19,103 nucleotides of DNA from JALZBN01 sp035525375. GTDB taxonomy: Bacteria > Actinomycetota > Acidimicrobiia > Acidimicrobiales > AC-14. The position numbers and the translations under genes were made by a program. The notes beneath the pieces were generated by a model that was not told where the DNA came from, did no database searches, and saw only the letters and a program-made list of their open reading frames with translations. The stretch is from contig DATLEI010000047.1 of NCBI GenBank assembly GCA_035525375.1, forward strand, positions 1 through 19,103, in the 5' to 3' direction. Positions 14,666 through 19,103 of the stretch are shown one piece after another (position 1 is the first letter of the stretch; every line of letters starts with the position of its first letter).

Positions 14666-14713
14666 ATCTGCTCGTGGGGGTCGAGCATCGGGGTGGGGCC
14701 CGCGTTTTGGTCA

Positions 14714-15190
14714 ATGGGAGGCAGCTTGAAGAGTCGACTTGCTCGATGGTGGGCTGCACGGCGAGTAGTCCCCATGCTTCCTGAGATGGGGCGCAGAGTT
14801 CGCTTCTGGATGAAGGCCGACCTGGATACGGTGCTTGCCCAGGTGAACGACTGTATGAGCGAGCTGAATAGCGAGGAGAGGGACGCGCAACTCACGTTCC
14901 TCTGGTTGGCGGTGGCGAAGCAGGACACCGACCGCATCGCCGGTGCGAGGTTGGCCGATGCCGCAGTCTCGGATCTGGTGCTCGAGCACATGCGCCGGAG
15001 GGAGGACCAACAGCGCTGGGGATCGGAGGAACGGCGGAGGTCGGAGGAGGTGCGGCTGCGCTACGAGCAGCACCGGCAGGAGATCCCGAGCAGTCCGGCG
15101 TTTGAGAGGGAAGTCTCTGTGTTGCGCGATGCACTACGGCGGGGCCAATGGACTCCTCCCCCGGAGTCTGGGAGCGCGAGCGCTACCTAG
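14714..15190 (+). CDS. Hypothetical helical protein, 158 aa
   Basis: A charged, largely alpha-helical protein. A short basic start (LKSRLARWWAARR) is followed by helices with DLDTVLAQVNDCMSELNSEER, a hydrophobic patch LTFLWLAVAKQ and a long Arg/Glu-rich probable coiled-coil (about residues 93-125, RRREDQQRWGSEERRRSEE). The C-terminus is PPPESGSASAT. There are no transmembrane helices or enzyme motifs. The start is uncertain: a GTG at 14693 or a TTG at 14726 with GGGAGG upstream are alternatives. It is in the same direction as the preceding membrane-anchored gene, so the two may be one unit. I do not recognise the family, and it could be a cargo gene unique to this island. Confidence 0.5.
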   Translation: MGGSLKSRLARWWAARRVVPMLPEMGRRVRFWMKADLDTVLAQVNDCMSELNSEERDAQLTFLWLAVAKQDTDRIAGARLADAAVSDLVLEHMRRREDQQRWGSEERRRSEEVRLRYEQHRQEIPSSPAFEREVSVLRDALRRGQWTPPPESGSASAT

Positions 15191-15493
15191 CCCGATTTCG
15201 GATGTCATCTGCTGGTTCCGTGCTGCTGCCGTCGGGCGGCACGTGTCGTCGAAGGGTCGTCGCCGATGGCCCCTGCGAGTAGCTATGTCCCCTACTACTC
15301 GCCCTTGGTGAGAAACGCTATGCCTCGACCTCCCTTCTGAGGAGGTCGAGGCCTTCATAGCGGAGAGCTACGGCGTAGCAGCGACTGCTGCTGCCGAGGC
15401 AATCCGCCCTAGGTAGATGCTGGCGGAATGTGACCAGCGGAGGGAGCAAACCATTCCCGGCGCCGGGCATCTATCCAGTCCCGCCGTTTAGGA
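15191..15493. other. Gene-poor gap with decayed coding remnant
   Basis: No complete gene is visible. After a TGA at about 15308, one plus-strand frame reads LDLPSEEVEAFIAESYGVAA and continues to a TAG at about 15416. This has the look of a real protein C-terminus (regular acidic/hydrophobic spacing, Ala-rich end) but has no in-frame start, so it may be a remnant. The same stretch contains the long hairpin at 15317-15361. Confidence 0.3.
15317..15361. other. Long stem-loop (11-bp inner and 6-bp outer stem)
   Basis: CCTCGACCTCC (15323-15333) pairs perfectly with GGAGGTCGAGG (15341-15351) across a 7-nt loop. Outside it GCTATG (15317-15322) pairs with CATAGC (15356-15361), leaving a 4-nt bulge on one side. 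It lies 127 nt after the hypothetical helical-protein gene. No T-tract follows, so it is not a standard intrinsic terminator; it may be a terminator, an RNA structure or a protein-binding palindrome. Confidence 0.6.
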
Positions 15494-15814
15494 ATGTTCG
15501 CCGAGACGGTCCAACTCGATGGTGGTGCGATGGCCATCATCCTGGCATGCGCTCTTATCGCTCTGGCCATCGTCATTCTCGGCTACGTGTTCGGCTACAA
15601 GGCCGGGATGGGCTCGGAGAAGGCATTTGCTGCTTGGGTCTTCATCGTCGCCAGCGAAGGCGCGTTGTGCCTCTACCTCCTGCCGATAGCCCTCCCAGAA
15701 CGCACGAACCCGTTCGTCCTGATCCCGTTCACGATCCTGGCGCTGCACTTAGGCGTGGACCTCATTACGCGCCGGCGGGCTCGTGTTGAGGGCGATTCCG
15801 GCGGGAAGAGATGA
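15494..15814 (+). CDS. Small polytopic membrane protein, 106 aa
   Basis: Three hydrophobic helices are visible: about residues 13-35 (AMAIILACALIALAIVILGYV), 46-66 (AAWVFIVASEGALCLYLLPIA) and 74-92 (FVLIPFTILALHLGVDLI). A basic/acidic tail, RRRARVEGDSGGKR, follows. Gly-Tyr-Lys-Ala-Gly sits in the first loop. The ATG at 15494 has AGGA just upstream; the ATG at 15530 is a possible alternative that would begin right at the first helix. It stands alone between the hairpin gap and the XRE pair. There is no recognised family. Small island membrane proteins may be holin-like, transport-related or abortive-infection effectors, but the sequence does not decide. Confidence 0.55.
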   Translation: MFAETVQLDGGAMAIILACALIALAIVILGYVFGYKAGMGSEKAFAAWVFIVASEGALCLYLLPIALPERTNPFVLIPFTILALHLGVDLITRRRARVEGDSGGKR

Positions 15815-15993
15815 GCCCCGCCCACCCGGCGATCTCGATCTCGACGGGGTTCCTCGGGGCACGTCGCCGACAGGGTCATGCTGATGAGTCTCGTCGGTCA
15901 TCCGCCGTCGAAGGTGCCAACTCGTGGCGCTCCGCTTCAGTCGCCGATTGGTCGATCGGCGCGTGAGAACGGTTCGAAGGATGCCCGGGACTC

Positions 15994-16028
15994 TTGCTGG
16001 TTGGTCTGATAGACGATACGCTATCATC
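15994..16028 (+). promoter_or_regulatory. Leaderless promoter and operator of the XRE-nucleotidyltransferase pair
   Basis: TTGCTG (15994-15999), a 17-nt spacer and TACGCT (16017-16022) are followed by the GTG start six bases later, so the transcript probably begins at the start codon. An inverted repeat GATAG-N8-CTATC (16008-16025) spans the -10 box. This is a natural site for autorepression by the encoded XRE protein, as in many toxin-antitoxin operons. Confidence 0.6.
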
Positions 16029-16346
16029 GTGACAGAGGTTGAGAACGAGGTTGCCGGCGCATTGTTGAAGTCGGCCCGGCTCGGACTCGGGCTCTCCCAG
16101 CATGCGTTCGCGGACCTCCTCGACATCGCGCAGCCGACACTGTCCGCCTACGAGTCGGGCCGGCGGCAGCCGACCCTACCGACGCTACTGCGCATGCTGG
16201 CGCGGGCCGGGCTCGAGGTGCGGATGCAGCTCGCCGATCGTGACAACCACGACGACCTGCTCGCTGATTGGGAACGGTCGCTCACAGACGAAATGCGCGC
16301 ACGGCTCCGCGCGCAGGGATACCGCCTGATCAGTGACGCCGCCTGA
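16029..16346 (+). CDS. XRE-family transcriptional regulator (putative antitoxin)
   Basis: A 105-aa DNA-binding protein. A helix-turn-helix of XRE type covers about residues 8-62, with ARLGLGLSQHAFADLLDIAQ, the recognition segment TLSAYESGRRQPTLPTLLRML, and then an acidic C-terminus (DRDNHDDLLADWERSLTDE) ending with a predicted helix that may contact a partner. The frame is open upstream to 15924, but the GTG at 16029 is chosen because it follows a -35/-10 promoter at leaderless distance. Its last 14 nt overlap the nucleotidyltransferase gene. The arrangement suggests an antitoxin that neutralises the downstream enzyme and represses the operon. Confidence 0.85.
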   Translation: MTEVENEVAGALLKSARLGLGLSQHAFADLLDIAQPTLSAYESGRRQPTLPTLLRMLARAGLEVRMQLADRDNHDDLLADWERSLTDEMRARLRAQGYRLISDAA

Positions 16347-16848
16347 GCTCGCCGACGATCACGTCGTCGCCATCTGCCGCGTTCTCGCCGATCACGACGT
16401 GTCCTACGTGGTGATCGGCGGTGTGGCGGCTCGGCTGCACGACACCGGTTACGCGACGATCGACATCGACGTATGCCCTTCGCTCGCCAAGGACAACTTG
16501 GTTCGCCTCGCAACCGCGCTGCAAGCACTCGGCGCACGATTGCGGGTCGAGGGAGATTCGGAAGGCGTGGCGTTCGAGCCCCACGCTGACCTTCTCGCCA
16601 ACGTGACCACGATGACCTTGATCACACGCGAGGGCCCGCTCGATCTCTGCTTCACACCAGCCGGCTTCGCAGGTGGTTACGACGAGCTCGCTCCGAGCGC
16701 GATTACCGTTCGGCTCGCGGACTTCGATGTTCCGGTCGCCTCGCTCGAAGACGTCATCGAGTCGAAGCGCGCCGCCGGTCGCCCGAAGGACATCACGGCA
16801 CTGCCGACACTCGAAGCACATCTCCAGATCCAGCGACGAGGACCATAA
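16333..16848 (+). CDS. Minimal nucleotidyltransferase, AbiEii/DUF6036-like (putative toxin)
   Basis: A 171-aa nucleotidyltransferase of the polymerase-beta fold. The N-terminal GG (29-30, YVVIGGVAARLH) is followed by DID (D44, D46) and a later acidic residue in PLDLCF (D104), giving the three expected metal-binding carboxylates. The C-terminus has the VASLEDVIESKRAAGRPKD pattern seen in AbiEii- and DUF6036-type proteins. Relatives include MenT-type toxins that modify tRNA or other RNAs, but the substrate here is unknown. The GTG start overlaps the XRE gene by 14 nt, so translation is probably coupled. The pair looks like a type II or type IV toxin-antitoxin or abortive-infection module. Confidence 0.82.
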   Translation: MTPPELADDHVVAICRVLADHDVSYVVIGGVAARLHDTGYATIDIDVCPSLAKDNLVRLATALQALGARLRVEGDSEGVAFEPHADLLANVTTMTLITREGPLDLCFTPAGFAGGYDELAPSAITVRLADFDVPVASLEDVIESKRAAGRPKDITALPTLEAHLQIQRRGP

Positions 16849-16933
16849 GAGCCGGAGCCGGAAGGCATTCGTGCACGGCCATCCACGGGCACCGTCGATC
16901 TCTCTCCTTCAGCCACGATCGAGAGACACCCCT

Positions 16934-16958
16934 GCAGGTTCCGCTTTGCGGAACCTGC
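16934..16958. terminator. Perfect 11-bp hairpin downstream of the nucleotidyltransferase
   Basis: GCAGGTTCCGC (16934-16944) and GCGGAACCTGC (16948-16958) form a perfect stem with a three-base TTT loop, 85 nt after the nucleotidyltransferase stop and 51 nt before the next gene. There is no T-tract after it on either strand. It is placed like a terminator, but it could also be an RNA element or a protein-binding palindrome. Confidence 0.5.
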
Positions 16959-17009
16959 GAACCACTTCACGTGGCACTAGCGGGGGGGTGATGAGACCAG
17001 TAGTCGGTC

Positions 17010-17300
17010 GTGAAGCCGAAGAACAAGCGAACGACTCAGGACGACCATCACCCGGATCTCGGCGCGGCGCAACGCAGTCTCCGAGCGCGGATGGCGGCCT
17101 ACTGCCTCCACGCGCAGCGCGATCCGGTCGAGACGACGGCTGCTGCGCGGTCAGCGTTCCTCGCCCGGTTCGAGCGCCAGGTCGATCCGAACAATCAGCT
17201 CCCGGCGGCCGAGCGGCGCCGGCGCGCCGATGCGGCGCGGAAGGCTCACTTCATCAAGCTTGCGCTGCGTTCTGCCGAGGTGCGGCGCCGGCGGTCGTAG
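17010..17300 (+). CDS. Small basic helical protein, 96 aa
   Basis: A soluble, strongly basic protein (many Arg/Lys) with the pattern AARSAFLARFERQVDP, then LPAAERRRRADAARKAHF and a C-terminal IKLALRSAEVRRRRS. I recall short proteins with this AA..AFL.RFE..VDP....ER..RA..AR.AHF..LAL.S signature as common hypothetical proteins of actinobacteria, without known function; basic helices suggest nucleic-acid contact (inference). The start is GTG at 17010; no strong ribosome-binding site is visible. A decayed second copy of its C-terminal part lies just downstream, so the family has duplicated inside this island. Confidence 0.65.
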   Translation: MKPKNKRTTQDDHHPDLGAAQRSLRARMAAYCLHAQRDPVETTAAARSAFLARFERQVDPNNQLPAAERRRRADAARKAHFIKLALRSAEVRRRRS

Positions 17301-17309
17301 CCGGCGACT

Positions 17310-17429
17310 GCATCAGTCCTCGGCCCGGGTCCAGTCGAGCGCAGACGATAAGCGGACGCCGCCGGCAGGGCTCACATCAAACGAGCGCTTCGGTCAGCGG
17401 AGGTGCGACGGCGACGATCAATCACGTAG
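17310..17429 (+). pseudogene. Decayed paralogue of the small basic protein
   Basis: In one plus-strand frame the sequence reads VERRR, a TAA at 17349-17351, then ADAAGRAHIKRALRSAEV and RRRRSIT before a TAG at 17427-17429. This aligns residue for residue with AERRRRADAARKAHFIKLALRSAEVRRRRS at the end of the intact neighbour, apart from a one-residue deletion and the stop that replaces an arginine codon. No matching N-terminal half is present. It is a truncated, interrupted duplicate. Codon differences show the copies diverged some time ago. Confidence 0.65.
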
Positions 17430-17476
17430 TGAAGGCCGATCGGTCCGGCGTTCATGATCGCTCCGACGGCGCGATC

Positions 17477-17636
17477 ATGGCGGTCATGGAGGACGAGCGG
17501 CCGTACTGGGAGCGGCACTACGGGATCACTCACGGTCCGCCCAACCGGCCGGCGTGGCGCCGCTTCGGTCGCGCCTACATCGCAGGCACTGGTCCTACTG
17601 GTCATCCTTGTCGGCGTCGCCTTGTCGAGCCTCTGA
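17477..17636 (+). pseudogene. Small tail-anchored protein gene split by a one-base frameshift
   Basis: From the ATG at 17477 (or 17486) the frame reads MEDERPYWERHYGITHGPP, continuing NRPAWRRFGRAYIA, a protein-like charged and aromatic domain. It then runs into Gly/Pro/Arg-rich shadow sequence. The frame shifted by one base at about 17580-17590 continues instead with ALVLLVILVGVALSSL and a TGA at 17634-17636, a clean membrane anchor. The joined product would be about 52 aa with a C-terminal transmembrane helix. One extra G near 17585 would explain the break. It may be a true pseudogene, a sequencing error or, less likely, programmed frameshifting. Confidence 0.5.
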
Positions 17637-17765
17637 CGCGCCGAACGCATCGTCTGGAGGTGACCAGCTGAGAGCTGCTGCCTCGACGAAAATGAGTTCC
17701 TCCTCGGTCACGCGCTTGCCCATTTCGTTGTAGTCCTCGGTGGTTGCCGGTTCGCGATCGGTCAT
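17595..17765 (-). CDS. Acidic small protein directly downstream of the integrase, 56 aa
   Basis: The ATG at 17765 comes two bases after the integrase stop, so it should be on the same transcript. The product is MTDREPATTEDYNEMGKRV, then TEEELIFVEAAALSW, then a polar acidic tail GASEARQGDADKDDQ; the net charge is clearly negative. The position after an integrase is where excisionases or small regulators often sit, but excisionases are usually basic with a winged helix, so an antitoxin-like or regulatory role is at least as likely. The 3' end overlaps the frameshifted gene on the other strand. I do not recognise the family. Confidence 0.5.
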   Translation of the reverse strand: MTDREPATTEDYNEMGKRVTEEELIFVEAAALSWSPPDDAFGASEARQGDADKDDQ

Positions 17766-17767
17766 AG

Positions 17768-18682
17768 TCAGAACCGATCGCCCGGGCTTAGGCGCCGGTG
17801 GGCGTCACGGGCGCGCTCATCGGCTGCAGAGGCGGCATAGCGGCTCAGCATCTGCCTTGAGCGCCAGCCAGCGAGGCGCATGAGGTCGCCCTCGTTGCCG
17901 CCCTGGGCGAGCCAGGCGTGGGCGAAGGTGTGGCGGAGCTGATGCGGGTGGATCGGCTCGATGCCGGCCTTGGCACAGCGCCGGCGTAGGAGCTGGGCGA
18001 CGCCGCTGTCCATCAGGCGTCCGCTCCGGCCGAGCCACAGCCACGGCGTGTCGGCGAGACGATGATGGTCGCGCGAACGGAGATAGCGATCGAGGGCCTG
18101 AGCCGTCTGACGACCGAAGGGACATGCTCGGGGCCGGCGACCCTTCCCCATCACGACGACGACACCGCTCTCGAAGTCGACGTCGGCCAACTTCAGCGAC
18201 GTGAGCTCGGCAAGGCGGAGTCCGCCGTCGAGGAACAGCCGCACGATGGCTGTGTCGCGCCGTTCGTCGAACCCTCTACCGGCACACGCCGCCAGCAAGC
18301 GCTTCACGTCGTCGTCGCTCACCACCGGCACCGGTTCCTCCGCGACGGTCGGCGGGCGCATGCGCGCCATCGGTGACGCGGTGATCTCGCCCTCTTCCTC
18401 GAGCCAGCGGAAGAACTGCTGGACGTAGCGGTAGCGGCTGGCGGCGGTCGATGGCGTCCAGCGCGCCAGCTGGTCCTCGATGAAGGCCTCGACGTGCTCG
18501 CGCCGGATGGCATCGACGGCGGTCGGCATGCCTCGCTCGGCCAAGAACGCGCTCAGGAGGTGCGCCGACTGCACGTAACTGCGAATCGTCTTCGGCGAGC
18601 GGTTCCTCGCCCGCAGCGACCGCTCGAAGGAGGTGACCAGCCGGGTCAAATCGCCCGCATCAACCGCCTGCCGCGCCATCAT
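17768..18682 (-). CDS. Tyrosine recombinase / integrase, XerC-like
   Basis: A 304-aa tyrosine recombinase expected to insert and excise the island at the tRNA-Thr gene. A SAM-like core-binding domain covers about residues 10-100 (SPKTIRSYVQSAHLLSAFL, FFRWLEEEGEI). The catalytic domain has all six residues: R156 in GLRLAEL, K180 in MGKGRR, H247 and R250 in HPHQLRH, W273 in AGWRS (Trp in place of the more common His) and the nucleophile Y282 in SRYAAS. The start is at ATG 18682 or the adjacent 18679, preceded by a strong promoter. The gene reads away from the tRNA, 88 nt from the att repeat. Length and domains are intact, so the enzyme may still work. Confidence 0.93.
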   Translation of the reverse strand: MMARQAVDAGDLTRLVTSFERSLRARNRSPKTIRSYVQSAHLLSAFLAERGMPTAVDAIRREHVEAFIEDQLARWTPSTAASRYRYVQQFFRWLEEEGEITASPMARMRPPTVAEEPVPVVSDDDVKRLLAACAGRGFDERRDTAIVRLFLDGGLRLAELTSLKLADVDFESGVVVVMGKGRRPRACPFGRQTAQALDRYLRSRDHHRLADTPWLWLGRSGRLMDSGVAQLLRRRCAKAGIEPIHPHQLRHTFAHAWLAQGGNEGDLMRLAGWRSRQMLSRYAASAADERARDAHRRLSPGDRF

Positions 18683-18720
18683 CGCAGGGGAAGATTATCC
18701 GCTCTTAGAGCGCTGTGCAA
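18683..18720 (-). promoter_or_regulatory. Integrase promoter with palindromic operator in the spacer
   Basis: On the minus strand TTGCAC (18715-18720), a 17-nt spacer and TAATCT (18692-18697) lie nine bases before the ATG, so the leader is very short or absent. Inside the spacer is a 13-bp palindrome, CGCTCT-T-AGAGCG on the plus strand (18700-18712), positioned so that a bound repressor would block RNA polymerase. Confidence 0.6.
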
Positions 18721-18746
18721 CTACCGCCACTTCGCAGAAACCGCTA

Positions 18747-18769
18747 TAAGTGCTGGTCAGAGCACCTTT
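18747..18769 (-). terminator. Short hairpin just beyond the tRNA-Thr 3' end
   Basis: Reading the minus strand away from the tRNA, AGGTGCT and AGCACTT can pair over a six-base loop CTGACC with one G-U pair. It begins within a few bases of the tRNA 3' end. No T-tract follows. It could end the tRNA transcript or be part of the integrase-binding region at the island edge. Confidence 0.3.
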
Positions 18770-18812
18770 GAGCCCGAGGTCGGACTCGAACCGACGACCT
18801 GCTCATTACGAG
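18770..18812. repeat. attL-like direct repeat inside tRNA-Thr
   Basis: This is the second copy of the 43-bp repeat, identical to 11750-11792. It covers the tRNA from nucleotide 32 (first base of the anticodon loop) to the 3' end plus one flanking base. The flanks differ completely from the other copy, so the shared block ends exactly where the island should. Confidence 0.88.
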
Positions 18813-18843
18813 TGAGCTGCTCTACCAGCTGAGCTACCCGGGC
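18771..18843 (-). tRNA. tRNA-Thr (anticodon CGT)
   Basis: A full 73-nt cloverleaf is present. The acceptor stem GCCCGGG pairs with CTCGGGC (one G-U), the D arm is GCTC-AGCTGGTA-GAGC, and the anticodon arm is GCTCA-CTCGTAA-TGAGC with anticodon CGT at 18808-18810. The five-base variable loop is AGGTC and the T arm is GTCGG-TTCGAGT-CCGAC. The discriminator base is T and CCA is not encoded. CGT reads the threonine codon ACG. The 3' part belongs to the att repeat, so the island rebuilds the gene on insertion. Confidence 0.95.
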
Positions 18844-18927
18844 CTAGCTCCCGAGTATTGCACCCGTCACCGGCAGCTCGGTCCAGGATTTCAAGGCGAT
18901 GGTGCCTGCGAACAGGGGCACTTTGAC

Positions 18928-19103
18928 CTAAGCGCCGCCGGTACGGGCGCGGAGGGGCGGAAGGCGCAGCAGGAGGGCCTGCAACAGGAGGCCCTCGTTG
19001 GGGTTGCGGGGGAGCGCTTCGGCCGCAGCCTGTATGGCGTCGACGGCGCTGACATACGCGCCGGCGTCGATCGCGGCGTCCATCAGGGCTTCGCGATAGG
19101 GCC
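18928..19103 (-). CDS. C-terminal fragment of a helical (TPR-like) protein, cut by window edge
   Basis: The last 57 codons before a TAG at 18928-18930 are visible; the gene continues past the right edge. The residues read YREALMDAAIDAGAYVSAVD, then AIQAAAEALPRNPNEGLLLQ, then ALLLRLPPLRARTGGA. The pattern of Ala/Leu with Y..A...AG.Y..AV..A...LP.NP resembles a tetratricopeptide-type helix pair, but one unit is too little to name a family. It lies 84 nt upstream of the tRNA on the same strand and belongs to the chromosome outside the island. Confidence 0.5.
   Translation of the reverse strand, partial: PYREALMDAAIDAGAYVSAVDAIQAAAEALPRNPNEGLLLQALLLRLPPLRARTGGA

Larger units (their letters stand above)
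11750..18812. mobile_element. tRNA-Thr-integrated genomic island, about 7.0 kb, with tyrosine integrase
   Basis: The segment is bounded by perfect 43-bp direct repeats, one inside an intact tRNA-Thr gene and one a bare 3' fragment. A tyrosine recombinase gene lies 88 nt from the tRNA-side repeat. The repeat starts at the first base of the anticodon loop, where many tRNA-targeting tyrosine integrases cut, and the island restores the full tRNA 3' part. One repeat plus the interior is 7,020 bp. The cargo is a Fic protein, an XRE-nucleotidyltransferase pair, a DUF6869-like protein and orphan small or membrane proteins. No relaxase, coupling protein, replication, primase or capsid gene is visible, so transfer must rely on other elements or be lost. 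Confidence 0.85.

Noticed and set aside
16673..17476. Long plus-strand open frame running through the nucleotidyltransferase and the small basic gene
   Set aside because: Its composition is Arg/Ser-rich shadow of the overlapping real genes; only its last part from 17477 looks natural.

Overview
The window looks like a chromosomal contig from a high-GC actinobacterium, most likely of the Acidimicrobiia type. The reasons are the actinobacterial respiratory gene set (a di-haem QcrC with a C-terminal anchor, an extended QcrB with a PDWY motif, the small subunit CtaF), a SigR/RsrA-type sigma/anti-sigma pair, and an F420-associated DUF2342 protein. Several promoters place a TAnnnT -10 box 6-9 nt before a GTG or ATG start, which is the leaderless-mRNA arrangement common in this phylum.

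Positions 1-3100 are housekeeping and envelope genes. A DUF2342 metalloprotease-like gene (cut by the window edge) and a 46-aa membrane protein are followed by a 62-aa zinc-ribbon-like protein, an RsrA-type anti-sigma factor and its SigR-type sigma factor, all on the minus strand. On the plus strand are a membrane-anchored ASH/Hydin-domain protein and a Tat-type lipoprotein polysaccharide deacetylase.

Positions 3104-9712 (minus strand) carry one continuous operon, ctaE-qcrC-qcrA-qcrB-ctaC-ctaD-ctaF. It encodes the whole cytochrome bc1-aa3 supercomplex, from menaquinol oxidation through the haem c relay to oxygen reduction. Five of the six junctions are ATGA/GTGA stop-start overlaps. The operon starts from a candidate leaderless promoter. 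A caa3-type CtaG assembly factor is divergent from it. An LDH/MDH-family dehydrogenase with unusual substrate-loop residues overlaps ctaG tail to tail.

Positions 11750-18812 appear to be an integrated mobile island of about 7.0 kb. An intact tRNA-Thr(CGT) gene lies at 18771-18843 (minus). A perfect 43-bp copy of its 3' part, from the first anticodon-loop base to one base past the 3' end, lies at 11750-11792. A tyrosine integrase sits next to the tRNA. The island carries a Fic AMP-transferase-type protein with its own inhibitory motif, an XRE regulator overlapping a minimal nucleotidyltransferase (a toxin-antitoxin-like pair), a DUF6869-like protein, several unrecognised small or membrane proteins, two long hairpins, and decayed or frameshifted gene remnants. 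I see no relaxase, replication, primase or capsid gene. To the right of the tRNA is the 3' end of one more chromosomal gene (18928 to the window end).

The tRNA-bounded island, with its compact promoters and operators and its small orphan cargo genes, is the most likely place for an undescribed system.
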